A stretch of DNA of 64,000 nucleotides from Erythrobacter sanguineus (GCA_945878845.1 CAMCUB010000008.1:1-64000); one strand, 5' to 3'; counted from the first letter of the stretch, positions 1-9,326 are shown. Notes: generated by a model from the sequence alone, not told the origin. A program made the numbers and translations.

Positions 1-1
1 C

Positions 2-20
2 TAGGCCGTGTTGACAAAAG
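2..20. repeat. IS5-type left terminal inverted repeat
   Basis: The sequence taggccgtgttgacaaaag is the exact reverse complement of 836-854. Confidence 0.92.
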
Positions 21-73
21 GGATTCCCATTTGCCCTGAGTTCTGATTCAAGACTGCTTTTTGAGGAGCAGTC

Positions 74-855
74 ATGGGTCGTGGAGACTTGTCGGATGCG
101 GAGTGGGAGTTGATCGGGCCGCTGCTGCCGCCTGAGCGTGGTCGCTGGGCGCGGCCGGCGGGCGACAACCGGCGATTTCTCAATGGAATGCTCCACGTGC
201 TGCGGGTCGGGTGCCCCTGGCGCGACATGCATGAGCGATACGGTAAGTGGAACTCGGTCTATGTCCGCTTCCGGCGCTGGGCCGAACAGGGCGTCTGGGA
301 TGCGCTGCTGCAAACGCTGGTCGACCTGGGCCTAACAGACGACTGGCAACACATGATCGACAGCACTTCCGTTCGCGGCCATGTCTCGGCAGCGGGCGGA
401 AAAGGGGGGCTTGTGCGAACGCTCTTGGTCGATCACGCGGCGGCTTTACGAGCAAGATCCACGCCCGCTGCGACAATCAGGGACTGCCTCTCGGCTTCAT
501 CCTGACCGGCGGCGAGGCCTCCGATTACACCGTTGCCGAGCCGCTGATGGAGATCCCCGTCACTACGCCCAAGGCGCTGCTGGCGGACAAGGGTTATGAT
601 GGCGACCGCTTCCGGGAAAGCCTGCTGATCCGAGGCATCCTGCCGATCATCCCGCCCCGCTCGAACCGCAAGGTGCCCGAGCATCCCGACTATCGCCGCT
701 ACCGGGACCGCAACCGCGTCGAGCGCATGTTCGGCAAGCTCAAGCAACAGCGCCGTATCGCCACCCGCTACGACAAGACCATCCTGTCCTTCGAGAGCTT
801 CCTCAACCTCGCCGCGACACGCCTATGGCTGAAGTCTTTTGTCAACACGGCCTAA
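74..855 (+). CDS. IS5-family DDE transposase, two frames joined by a -1 shift
   Basis: The first frame (74-505) gives the N-terminal half with the first catalytic Asp in MIDSTSVRG. The second frame (open from 247, homologous from about 405 to 855) gives the rest, with the second Asp in LLADKGYDGD and the Glu in RNRVERMFGKLKQQ. All three DDE residues are therefore present. The natural fusion point is the run of four A and six G at 400-409, where a -1 slip joins the frames. Split transposases are common in this IS group, so this is probably programmed frameshifting, but a simple indel cannot be excluded. The ATG at 74 has a weak upstream GAGGAG-like site at 63-68. Confidence 0.85.
836..854. repeat. 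IS5-type right terminal inverted repeat
   Basis: Exact reverse complement of 2-20. The last transposase codons and stop (853-855) lie within or touch this repeat. Confidence 0.92.
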
Positions 856-1512
856 CAGATAGCCGCATTTTGCCGGGCCGCCAGCAATGCCGATCACACG
901 AGCTCCGCGCGCTTTGGCCAATTGCACGACCACTGACCCGACTGCGCCTGCTGCCCCGGACACGACAACAACATCACCGGCCTGAATCTGTGCCACGCGG
1001 ATCAATCCGACCCATGCCGTTATCCCGCCCGTGACATTTAAGGGTCCGGCAAAATCGCCCGGCGCTATCCCTTCTTGCATGGTGAGTTTGCGCAATCCGG
1101 TTGCAGGCAGCAGCGCATGGGTTTGCGCAGACATAAGCCCATAGACCCAATCACCGACCGCAAAATCGCTGCTGTTGCATTGGACGATCTGGCCGACCCC
1201 AAGCGCCGGAATTGTCTCTCCCAGAGCAGCCGTCTCGTGCATGCCCGCATCGCTGAGCGTTGTCCGGATCCATGCGTCGATTGAAAGCGTATCGACCTTT
1301 ACGATGACAAAGCCTTCAGCAACATCGCCGAGGGCCAAAGTTTCGATCCCGAAATCATCAATGACGGGCATTCCTTGCGGGCGTCGCTTGATGAAAACTC
1401 TGCGGTTGATAGTGGCGATGACGTTGCTCCTGCCAATCAATAAGGCAAGCCTTGGGAAGCGCTGCGACAGGTCACAATTGTCGATTTGACTAGCCCGGAC
1501 AGCTGGGGACAA
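856..1512 (-). pseudogene. MDR-family NADP-dependent oxidoreductase, 3' end lost to the IS
   Basis: Reading leftward this encodes the first two thirds of a zinc-free medium-chain dehydrogenase/reductase of the CurA/YncB type. The N-terminal RRVFIKRRPQG block and the NADP-binding VSGAAGAVGSVVVQLAK segment are both recognisable. After AGGPAKC the frame enters the IS and stops at 823. The start is also doubtful: homologues begin near TINRRV, where this gene has ATC (1417-1419) behind an AGGAG site. Translation would have to begin at the poorly supported ATG at 1512. The gene is most likely dead; the missing C-terminal part would lie left of the window. Confidence 0.75.
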
Positions 1513-1712
1513 GTGATCGCACCGCGAAAGGCTTGATCGCTTGGGCTATCGCTGCTTCCCAGTGACTATTCGGACAGTTTGCACTTTAGAGCGCTTCCCA
1601 GATCTTCGCCAGAAACCCCGGAGCAGTTACTGCCTGACTATCCCGCCACAGGCAGTTCGGACCTTCGTTAAGAGGTCTGAGGCCTCAAGATCATGCCCCA
1701 ACCTGTGCCGAT

Positions 1713-2486
1713 TTACCGCCCGCCAGTTACATAGAGGCACTGCCCGGTTACCCAGCTTGCCGCGGGTGAAGCCATGAAGACCACGGCGGCCGCGATATCC
1801 TCAGGCTCGCCATATCGGCCCATCGGGATGCCTATCATCCCGAGCAGCTTCTCGCGCTTCTCCGGGGTGTCGGTGCCCATACAGTCATCGAAATTCTCTG
1901 TCGGCACAGGACCGGGCGCAACCGCATTGACCCGAATCTTGGGCGCGACCTCGGCCGCAAGGGTAGAGGTGAGGCTGTTGACCGCTGCCTTGGCCGCGCC
2001 ATAAGGCCCGTTCTTGACCTGCGGCCCAAAGGCCGAGCGCGACGAGATATTGATGATCGCGCCCCCAGCCTCGGCCATGTGGCGCGCAGCCACGCTTGAA
2101 CCCATCCACACCGCTTTCAGATTGAGCGCGATCTGCCCGTCGAAGTTTTCCTCCGGGGTGCGTGTCAGGTAACGCGGCGTGCCGTCAGGGATGCCGCCCG
2201 CGTTGTTGACCCAGATTGTGAGTTTGCCAAGCGTGGCGACGGTCTGCTCAGCCAGCCGTGCCAGCGCGCCCGAATCGGTCGCATCGGTGGCCTGCGGCAA
2301 CGCACGGCGGCCGAGTGCCGTAATTTCAGCGGCCAAGGAATCCAGATCAGTCTGCGTCCGCGATGCCACTGCCACATCTGCGCCCGCCTCGGCCAAGGCA
2401 ATCGCAATTGCACGGCCTATGCCTTTGCCCGCGCCGGTCACCACAGCAACCTCGCCATCAAGCCGAAACCGGTCCAGAATCCCCAT
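1713..2486 (-). CDS. SDR-family NAD(P)-dependent oxidoreductase
   Basis: A classical short-chain dehydrogenase of 257 residues. It has the cofactor motif TGAGKGIG near residue 17, NNAG near residue 95, the catalytic Ser in INISSRSAFG and the YxxxK pair in GPYGAAKAA, and ends with the family's usual VTGQ...VTGG region. The substrate cannot be told from sequence; the closest general type is the 7-alpha-hydroxysteroid or glucose dehydrogenase group. A small gene lies 6 bp upstream in the same direction, so the two may be cotranscribed. The full length and intact catalytic residues make this a functional enzyme. Confidence 0.88.
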   Translation of the reverse strand: MGILDRFRLDGEVAVVTGAGKGIGRAIAIALAEAGADVAVASRTQTDLDSLAAEITALGRRALPQATDATDSGALARLAEQTVATLGKLTIWVNNAGGIPDGTPRYLTRTPEENFDGQIALNLKAVWMGSSVAARHMAEAGGAIINISSRSAFGPQVKNGPYGAAKAAVNSLTSTLAAEVAPKIRVNAVAPGPVPTENFDDCMGTDTPEKREKLLGMIGIPMGRYGEPEDIAAAVVFMASPAASWVTGQCLYVTGGR

Positions 2487-2492
2487 GAAGCC

Positions 2493-2771
2493 TCATCCCT
2501 GCATATTTGCTGCGTAATGCCTACGACCAGCACGCACAAGGAACACTGGCGCTTCAAATAGCAGCGGGTCCTCTCCCGCTTCAGCCTTCCATGCGTTCAG
2601 CATCTCTAGTTGCTCTTCCGCCCAAGCAACACGCTGCTCGCACGGCGTGCGGTCCCTGAAAAATTTCACCAAGTCATCCCGCTTGGCTGGGGCCTTCAAA
2701 TCATTGGGTAAGTCCGCCAAAAGAAACATGCCCAAATTCAAGCGCCAGCTTGGCTGAGATGCTTTTGCCAA
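2493..2771 (-). CDS. Small hypothetical protein upstream of the SDR gene
   Basis: A 92-residue frame opening with TTG at 2771, with an internal ATG 14 codons later. No clear ribosome binding site precedes either. The helix-rich middle (FFRDRTPCEQRVAWAEEQLEMLNAW) is vaguely like the C-terminal effector helix of PadR-type regulators, which would make this the tail of a truncated regulator; this is only a guess. It ends 6 bp before the SDR gene start. The sequence around it looks decayed, so it may be a remnant. Confidence 0.35.
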   Translation of the reverse strand: MAKASQPSWRLNLGMFLLADLPNDLKAPAKRDDLVKFFRDRTPCEQRVAWAEEQLEMLNAWKAEAGEDPLLFEAPVFLVRAGRRHYAANMQG

Positions 2772-3492
2772 TGATTGCAGCGAATGGGTTCCGCCCTACT
2801 GTAACGCATAGCCCCTCCGATCAAGTGGGCTATCATAGAGGCGATCTATGCCAAATGAGGTCATGCATCCCGTCGCCGAAGCAATCTGACATGCGTCTAT
2901 TGGACCCATTCTTGTTAATATGAGCGGGTTGCGAGTTGGGTGCCCCTAGACATGTTGCCATCCCATCAAACAACCATCATCAAGGAGCCAGACTCTACCT
3001 CTGCCTGGTAACAATCAGGGGAGCACGTCAGGGCCTTTGGCCTTCGGCGAAGAAAGCAATAGGTTCAGCTTCACAGTATATCTGATGAAGCGCCTGATGC
3101 GAGCTTCTCTATCGATCCAACATTGCCTGCACAAAACAAAACCTCGGCGGGGTCGCACGCCGAGGTTTTGTGCGGCAGACTTTCGCCCGCTGCACCGCCA
3201 TCTTAGCAACGCTCTAAGAATTTTGCAAGCATTACGCTAAGTGATGAGGTGGTAGAACCTACAGTCTCGGCCGGTTGTCGAAGGAGTACAGTACTTCAAT
3301 GCTCAGTATCGCCCTGCGAGCCGACGTTGCGGGCTTTCGTCGAACGTTCGGTGCTGATTTGGGTGGCTAACTATAGGCTCGCTCGAGTGTGCTTCGGGGA
3401 GAAATTTAGAGGTGCTGCAATCTTTCGCTTGCGCAGGGCTGTGGCCGCTGCCGACCCATAGGGGGGCAGTCACTCCAGCCAACCCAGATGAC
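2772..3492. other. Long intergenic stretch without a supported gene
   Basis: About 720 bp with only short frames lacking start signals or family resemblance. The one clear element is the hairpin at 3137-3170. The stretch sits among truncated genes and looks like decayed sequence. Confidence 0.6.
3137..3170. terminator. Perfect 13-bp hairpin with A and T tracts, terminator in both directions
   Basis: The arms caaaacctcggcg (3137-3149) and cgccgaggttttg (3158-3170) pair perfectly around an 8-nt loop. A-runs on the left and T-runs on the right make it a plausible intrinsic terminator on either strand. No protein gene ends directly at it on the + strand. Confidence 0.65.
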
Positions 3493-3951
3493 TCAACGAC
3501 AGATATTGCGTCCAGCAAGGGCAATACCTGCCAGGTTTTGCCGTCGAGGCGTCCATAAAAGACGTCTGGGTCGCCCTGAAGCTGCGCATTCCTCGTGTTT
3601 TGCGAGGTGATCCGCGGCGGCAATCGAGCGACAACGCGATGATCCACTCGCCTGCCGGATGACCTCCAAAGAGTCACCGATCAAATCAAAGTCAGGCTCC
3701 CCCAGGGATTGCGCGAACTGCATTGCCAGCCGAAGGGCGAGCCATTCGGCGTCGCTGCTCGTGCCGCATCCCAAGTTGTCGAAGAAGTAGGAAGCACCGC
3801 GCGCGACCGCGGCCACCTCCACCTGCCGCCGCTGCGTTAGCGCCCCTGCAATGACTACCTCACACCGCCCCACTTGAGACGTGGAGCGTGATACGCAAAT
3901 GCGCGGTAGTAGGCTTGCATCATGACCACTGGTTGTTAGTTTCAGCAACAT
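3493..3951 (-). pseudogene. RNase H-like protein with degraded N-terminus
   Basis: The body matches the small RNase HI-like ('reverse transcriptase-like') proteins of sphingomonads. It contains EVAAVARGASYFFDNLG, the metal-ligand Glu in SSDAEWLAL, the Asp in IGDSLEVIRQ and the closing RRQNLAGIALAGR block. The first strand, which should carry the first catalytic Asp in a FFDGGC-type motif, is replaced by unrelated sequence, so the active site is incomplete. Its start codon overlaps the divergent start of the CHAT gene in a shared CATG, without a good ribosome site on either side. Probably a 5'-degraded gene, but a diverged functional protein is possible. Confidence 0.5.
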
Positions 3952-6900
3952 GAGATGGCTGGCAATAATCTGTTTGACAGTCTGGTTGACAGCGCCCGTT
4001 GCAACTTTTGCCCAGCCGCAATCAACCTCGGCGTCTATGGCGCCCGATCTGCGTCAGCCCACCGAGGAGGAAGCACGGCAGCTCGATACTGGTTGGCAAA
4101 CAATCGGATTCCACGAAGCATCGGCCTTTCCGGCCAATACGATCTCGGCAATCGACAAGATCAAGCCGCTGGTCGACGAGACCTACGGGCCGGACCACCC
4201 GCTCGCACTGCGGCTCGACACGCTGCGGGCGGGCAGCCTGTTGCGGATCGGCAAGCATCAGGAGGCCGAGGCGGCGCTGGCGCCCAATGTTGCGGCCCTT
4301 GAACGGCGCCTCGGCCCAGACATGGGCTGGACCTATCTCGCGCGGGATAATCGCGCCCTCAACCTCGTCCAGCTGGGCCGACTGGCCGAAGCAGCCGCCC
4401 TGTTAGAGGAAAATGCGCAGGTCATATCCCGGCGGCCCGGGCTCGATCCGCTGGCAAAGGCGCGGCTGGGGCTCGATATGGCCTATGTGCGGCGTTTGCA
4501 GGGCCGCTTTGCCGAAGCCGAAGGGCTGGCGCGGCTGGCCTGCGATGCCGAACGCACGGCCCCCGCGCCGGAGCCGGTCTCGGTTGCCGTGGCCTGCGCC
4601 TCGCTTGCGCGGTCGCTGACCGGGCTCGGCCGGATCGACGAGGCGAGCGCACTCGCCCGGTCGGTGCTGGAGGCCCACGAAGCCAAGGACGTAGGCCGAG
4701 CGCGCCTGCTCTTTGCTCTCGCCGAGGCAGAAGGCGAAGCCGGCCGCACCCTCGAAACCCTGCAGCATTACACCGATTCCGCCAAGCTGCTGCTCGATAT
4801 CGAGGGCTATGACGCGCCCAACACGTTGCAGGCCACCGCAAGGGCGCGGCTGGCGCTGGTCGAGACGCTGGGTCGCTCGCCGATGGTCGCCGCCAGCATC
4901 GTGTCCGACGGTCTTCCGATCGCTTTCGACCTCGGGCAATGCGACAGTACGCCGGACAGCCTGTCCGGGGCTGAATTGCGGCTATCTAGAGCGGTCCACA
5001 ATATTAGTGGAGAAGAACAGCGGGCCTGCTTCGAAAAGATCCGCGACTTCCTGGCCAGCGGCCTTGGACCAGACGCGCCGGCAACGTTGGATGTGCAGGA
5101 GCGTCTGGTTGAGTCGATCGACCAGATTGGCGATGCCGAGCCCGCGCTGGAAGAAGCGCGCCGGCTTCTGGCCGCCCGCGAGAAGGTCAATGGCCCCGCC
5201 CACCCCGCCACCGCGCGCGCGATGCTGCTTTATGCGCAGACGCTTACCGCCATGGGTCGCAGCCAGGAGGGTGAGGCGCTTGCCAGGCGCGCCGCCGCCG
5301 TGCTGCCCGCGCAGGCCCACAGCTTCAACGCCCGCCGGCTGGATACGCTGGGCGAACACCAAAAGGCAGCCGCCGAATGGCAAAAGGCCGCCGCCGCGTT
5401 CGAGACCGGGCCGAAGCAGTCGTTGAGGCTCGCCATCGACATCCTTGCCGGGGAGGTATTCAACGCGCATTATCAGGGGCGGTGCCAAGACGCGAAGCGC
5501 GAGGAGGTCAATGCGCTCGTCCGTTCGGAAGGCTACCCACTAGTCGGTCACTACAAGCGCCCTCTGGATGAAGCCCATGCCATCCTTTTGGCCTGCGAAG
5601 GCAAGTGGAAGGAGGCAGCGGCGATCTACCAGCGCTTGACGTTTGACAGTGTGACTGACGGCATCGCGTTCCATGATGCCAACCTAGCTCGGCTTGAAGC
5701 GCGCCGCGCGCTCGCGTTGCTGAAGAACCCCGAGTATTACGACATCGCCGATGTCGCGGCGAGGACTGCCGTTCTCTACGCACGCGAGCGGCGCTATACG
5801 CCGGCCCGCGATCCAACCGGGAAGCCATTGGGTTTCCGCACCGCTTCGGCCGGCATGGGCTCCGATCCGCTAGCGGTTGCCTTTTCAACGCAGGTCACGC
5901 TGAACTGGGCTTATGCAGGCAAGCGGATGCAATGGGGGGAAATCACCATCATCCACGACGGATTTGATGAGGCGTTTCGTGCAGCTCAGGATTTTGCCCA
6001 GAGCCGGGCGGCGGCATCGCTGCTGGAAGCGGCCGCACGGGCGGCGGTCAGCGATCCCGAACTCGGCGCGCTGATCGACCGGCAGGCGGCGCTTGCTGCG
6101 CGGATCTATGCTTTCGATCAGGCGGCGGTGACGGACAGCGCCGGCGCAGCGGCAGGCGATGCCTCGCTCGAAGGCGATCGCCGGGCGCTGGCGGCGCTGA
6201 CCGAGGAACTTCGGCAGCGTTATCCCGCCTATGCCAACACCGCGCGCCCCTTCGGCCTGTCGATCGCGCAAACCCGGTCAAGGTTACGCGCGGGCGAGGC
6301 CGTGCTGATGATCCAGCCGATCGGCGATGCGGTCTATAGCTTTGCGATTTCGGCCGACAGTCACACCTGGCACAAGGCCGACATCAGCCGGGCTGAAATG
6401 GACCGCCTGGTCGCATCAGTGCGCTGCCGGATCGATCCGGGCAGTTGCGCGCTGAACATGCCTGGCGAATATCTGTTCGAGGGCAAGGCGGCGGCGGCAC
6501 TCTACCAGCAGCTCGTCGCGCCGGTCGTGTCGGGCCTCGGCGATGCCGGGACGCTCTACACGGTGACCGGGGGGAGCCTCGGGAGCATTCCGCTGGGCAT
6601 TCTGGTGGTGGGCGAGCCGCCGCGGCAAAGCTTCGACGCGCAGGCCGAACTCGCCGCGCTGGCGGGCACGGAATGGCTGGGCGACCGCTATGCGCTGGCG
6701 ACCTTGCCCTCGGTGTCCAGCCTGCGCGCCTATGCCGCGGCCGAAACGGGCGAGGCGGGCACGCCAGGGTTCGTCGGGATTGGCGATCCCGTGCTCGGCC
6801 CGGCGCAGGAGATCGCGCGGGGCAGTTCCAGCGCCACCACCGCCAATGTCCGCGGCAGCAATGATCTCGCCGAGCCTGCCGCGCTGAAGAAATTGAGCTC

Positions 6901-7522
6901 GCTACCCGGCACACGGCGCGAATTGCTCGCCATCGCGCGCACGCTCGGCAGCCCGGAAGACAGCCTGCTCCTGGCCGAGGCCGCGACTGAGAGCCGGGTG
7001 AAGTCCCCCGCGCTGCTCGCCAATGCCGGCATCATCGTCTTTGCTACCCATGCGATGCTGCCCGGGCAGATCGAGGGGAACGCCGAGCCCGGCCTGGTCA
7101 TGACCCCGCCCGACCAGGCTAGCAGCAGCGATGACGGCTACCTGACCGCGAGCGAGGCGGCCGCGCTGAACCTCAGCGCCGACTGGGTGGTTCTTTCGGC
7201 CTGCAACACCGCCGGCCCCGCCGATGGCGGCAGCAACGAAAGCCTCTCCGGTCTGGCGCGGGCGTTCTTTTTCGCCGGCGCCCGTTCGCTGCTGGTGAGC
7301 CACTGGCCGGTGCTCGACACGGTCGGCGCCGCGATCACCAGCGAGACCTTCCGCATAAAGGCGGCCCGTCCCAACCTGTCCCGTGCAGAGGCGCTGCAAC
7401 TGGCGCTACGCGGCATCCGGAGCGGAACCTCAGTGCTGGGCGATGCCATTCCCGGATGGGAGCCGAGCTGGGCCGACCCGTGGGCCTGGGCACCCTTCAG
7501 CCTGATCGAAAGCGGAAGCTGA
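3950..7522 (+). CDS. Exported TPR-repeat protein with C-terminal CHAT peptidase domain
   Basis: A 1190-residue protein. Residues 1-22 form a Sec signal peptide ending ATFAQ. About residues 30-600 are tetratricopeptide-like repeats of the kinesin-light-chain/FDxR type (repeated ALRLDTL, LGRLAEA, GPAHPATARAML blocks). The last 350 residues are a CHAT domain, a caspase-fold peptidase: the catalytic His is H1034 in FATHAM and the Cys C1085 in LSACNTA, followed by ARAFFFAGARSLLVSHWPV. Such proteins cleave protein substrates selected by the repeats; the substrate here is unknown. The signal peptide places it in the periplasm or outside, unlike the cytoplasmic CHAT proteases of CRISPR-type defence. 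No partner gene is adjacent. Confidence 0.85.
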   Translation: MRWLAIICLTVWLTAPVATFAQPQSTSASMAPDLRQPTEEEARQLDTGWQTIGFHEASAFPANTISAIDKIKPLVDETYGPDHPLALRLDTLRAGSLLRIGKHQEAEAALAPNVAALERRLGPDMGWTYLARDNRALNLVQLGRLAEAAALLEENAQVISRRPGLDPLAKARLGLDMAYVRRLQGRFAEAEGLARLACDAERTAPAPEPVSVAVACASLARSLTGLGRIDEASALARSVLEAHEAKDVGRARLLFALAEAEGEAGRTLETLQHYTDSAKLLLDIEGYDAPNTLQATARARLALVETLGRSPMVAASIVSDGLPIAFDLGQCDSTPDSLSGAELRLSRAVHNISGEEQRACFEKIRDFLASGLGPDAPATLDVQERLVESIDQIGDAEPALEEARRLLAAREKVNGPAHPATARAMLLYAQTLTAMGRSQEGEALARRAAAVLPAQAHSFNARRLDTLGEHQKAAAEWQKAAAAFETGPKQSLRLAIDILAGEVFNAHYQGRCQDAKREEVNALVRSEGYPLVGHYKRPLDEAHAILLACEGKWKEAAAIYQRLTFDSVTDGIAFHDANLARLEARRALALLKNPEYYDIADVAARTAVLYARERRYTPARDPTGKPLGFRTASAGMGSDPLAVAFSTQVTLNWAYAGKRMQWGEITIIHDGFDEAFRAAQDFAQSRAAASLLEAAARAAVSDPELGALIDRQAALAARIYAFDQAAVTDSAGAAAGDASLEGDRRALAALTEELRQRYPAYANTARPFGLSIAQTRSRLRAGEAVLMIQPIGDAVYSFAISADSHTWHKADISRAEMDRLVASVRCRIDPGSCALNMPGEYLFEGKAAAALYQQLVAPVVSGLGDAGTLYTVTGGSLGSIPLGILVVGEPPRQSFDAQAELAALAGTEWLGDRYALATLPSVSSLRAYAAAETGEAGTPGFVGIGDPVLGPAQEIARGSSSATTANVRGSNDLAEPAALKKLSSLPGTRRELLAIARTLGSPEDSLLLAEAATESRVKSPALLANAGIIVFATHAMLPGQIEGNAEPGLVMTPPDQASSSDDGYLTASEAAALNLSADWVVLSACNTAGPADGGSNESLSGLARAFFFAGARSLLVSHWPVLDTVGAAITSETFRIKAARPNLSRAEALQLALRGIRSGTSVLGDAIPGWEPSWADPWAWAPFSLIESGS

Positions 7523-7591
7523 AACCGCGCTTGAGCTGGACGTTAAGAGCGAAGCCGAAATTGCATAGGGAGTGGCTGAGAGGCTTGGCTT

Positions 7592-7840
7592 ATGCGTCTC
7601 TGCCGGAAGGCGTTCAGCCCGATTGCATCTGCCTCGAGTCGGCGCAAGGGCAGTGCTTCCGCGAACACCTATCGTCGCAACTGCACCCGGTTGAAGACCA
7701 TTTTCAAATGGTGCGTGGCCCAAGGCTTCATGTCCAAGCTGCCCGTGCTACCGCAGTATGCCCAGGAGAAAAAACGCAGGCCGCACTTTGGGGACAGTGA
7801 TTGGGAGCGTGTGGTCGCTGTGATGCCCACGTTTGCCAGG
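7592..7840 (+). pseudogene. Fragment of a tyrosine integrase (N-terminal SAM-like part)
   Basis: The frame encodes NTYRRNCTRLKTIFKWCV, then GFMSKLPVLPQ and RPHFGDSDWERVV. This pattern is typical of the core-binding and linker region of phage-type integrases. Similarity stops near 7840, where an opposite-strand ParB fragment begins. No catalytic domain follows. It is one of three broken pieces of mobile-element genes between here and the tRNA-Leu gene. Confidence 0.4.
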
Positions 7841-8378
7841 GGTGTGCCTGACGATCGGTGTCGGAGATCGCGCCATAGGCTTTTGCCATGTCGAGTGTGA
7901 TCTCGCCGGCTGCGAGCGCCTCGAAGATGCACGGGGCGAGCGCAGCAAGCCGGAGCCGACCTTCGACAAAGCGGACGGTCAGGCCGAAGCGCCGTGCAAC
8001 CTCTTCGACGCTGGCACCTGCTTCGATGATAGCCGCGAATGCCTGCGCTTCGTCTGCCGGGTTCATGGCGAGCCGCTGGAAGTTCTCCGCGAGGCTGGCT
8101 TCGCGCACTTCGCTCTCTTCGCCTTCGATCACCAGGCATGTGACCTCCTGATCGGGAGTGATTGCCCCATCGGCGGCAAGCGCTTGCAGCGCTGCCAGGC
8201 GGCGCCCGCCTGCCTCAACTTCGAATTTGCCACGCGCTGCCTTCCGAACGACGAGGTTTTGCAGCAAGCCGCGTGCCGCGATGTCAGCCTTGAGCTGTGC
8301 ATCGGCTGCGGGATCGCTTGATTTGCGAGCGTTGTTCGGACTGGCGGCGAGCTTCTTGAGCTGGATAGACTGGATCAT
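7841..8378 (-). pseudogene. ParB/RepB/Spo0J-type partition protein, C-terminally truncated
   Basis: Starting at ATG 8378, the frame encodes a plasmid-type ParB. It has the N-terminal IQLKKLAASPNNARK, the nuclease/CTPase-like motif GGRRLAALQAL, the AENFQRLAMNPADEAQAF segment and the helix-turn-helix SVEEVARRFGL. The similarity ends after about 180 residues at AYGAISDTDRQA, near 7841, where the frame runs antisense through the integrase fragment. The ParB start lies at the exact point where an upstream integrase loses similarity, so the two were fused by rearrangement. Homologues of this type sit on sphingomonad plasmids and integrated elements. Confidence 0.7.
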
Positions 8379-9072
8379 ACTTGGTGACCAGGTAGCCGGT
8401 GTAGTCATCAATGGCGCGCAAAAGGCCGCCGAGCTCCTTAGGCTCGAGGATCGCGGCATAGTGCTGCGCCCGCGGCGTCACAAGCGCGCCCTTTAGCATC
8501 GCTGTGGGATCGGATTTGCAGCGGGTGGTAGCAACCCCGTAGCGAAACACGCGCCCGGCGAACGAGCGGCACTTCTTCGCAGTCTCGTGCTTGCCGGTTG
8601 CCTCGAGGCGCTTGAGGGGCGCGAGCACCTCGAACGGCTCAATATCGTGGATCGGGCGATTGCCTATGGCGGGCGTGAGCTGCTCGAGGAAGTAGTTGGC
8701 TTTGACGAGGGTCGCTTGGGCAAGCCCGTTCTTGACCATCATCTGCTCGATATACTCCCGCGCCACCGCCTCGAAGGTCTGGGCCGAGAGGAACTCATCG
8801 CGGATCTTCTTCTTGCGCTTCTCGAAGGCGGGGTCGCCGCCTTCCGCGACCGAATGCCTCGCCGCATCGGCAGCATTACGCGCCTGCTTGAGGGTGATCT
8901 CGGGGTAGGGGCCGATCGCAAGCTTCTTCTCGACATTGCCGATCCGGTAGCGGAATCGCCACAGCTTGCCGCCTGACGGGGTGACCTCGATATAGAGACC
9001 GCGGTGGTCAGCGACCTTGTACGACTTGTCCTTTGGCTTTAGCGTCCGAAGCCTGTTTTCGGTCAGAGCCAT
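8379..9072 (-). pseudogene. P4-type tyrosine integrase, catalytic domain lost
   Basis: The ATG at 9072 opens a typical DUF4102 arm-binding integrase: LTENRLRTLKPKDKSYKVAD, GLYIEVTPSGGKLWRFRYR and IGPYPEITLKQARNAADAA, then the SAM-like core-binding domain. Similarity stops at DDYTGYLVTK, just before the catalytic region, where ParB sequence begins. None of the RHRY residues is present, so it cannot recombine DNA. It starts about 170 bp from the 3' end of tRNA-Leu and reads away from it, the usual arrangement for elements that integrate in a tRNA gene. Confidence 0.8.
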
Positions 9073-9239
9073 GTGTGGGCCTTTTCCTCAATGTGGTTTT
9101 CACATGAGCCCGCAAAAGGCCCGCAAAACCGTTCGGAAAGCCCGGGATTTGCTGGGACGATCCGAGACCATCCAAGGGCCAATTCCCTTGGATTTCTGCG
9201 GCTTTTATACATTTTTCGGGATGTTCTGAGAAGAACAAA

Positions 9240-9326
9240 TGGTGCCCAGAAGAGGACTCGAACCTCCACGCCCTTGCGAGCGCCGCCACCTGAAGACGGT
9301 GCGTCTACCAATTCCGCCATCTGGGC
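9240..9326 (-). tRNA. tRNA-Leu(CAG)
   Basis: The minus strand folds as a class II tRNA. The acceptor stem GCCCAGA/TCTGGGC, the long variable arm and TTCGAGTCC in the T-arm are all clear, and the CCA end is encoded (9240-9242). The anticodon stem CCGTC/GGCGG encloses the loop TTCAGGT, giving anticodon CAG. Its 3' end faces the integrase remnant, marking it as the likely integration site of the lost element. Confidence 0.95.

Larger units (their letters stand above)
2..854 (+). mobile_element. IS5-family insertion sequence (IS427-like)
   Basis: The element is bounded by perfect 19-bp terminal inverted repeats (2-20 and 836-854) and holds one transposase gene split over two frames. The size of about 0.85 kb and the DDE transposase type fit the IS427 subgroup of IS5, which targets short TA-containing sites. 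Only one base of left flank is visible, so the target duplication cannot be confirmed. It sits inside a quinone-oxidoreductase-like gene whose reading frame runs into the right end of the element. Confidence 0.9.

Noticed and set aside
3303..3677. Minus-strand frame overlapping the end of the RNase H-like gene
   Set aside because: The RNase H-like C-terminus (QNLAGIALAGR) is intact in the other frame, so no frameshifted extension is needed.
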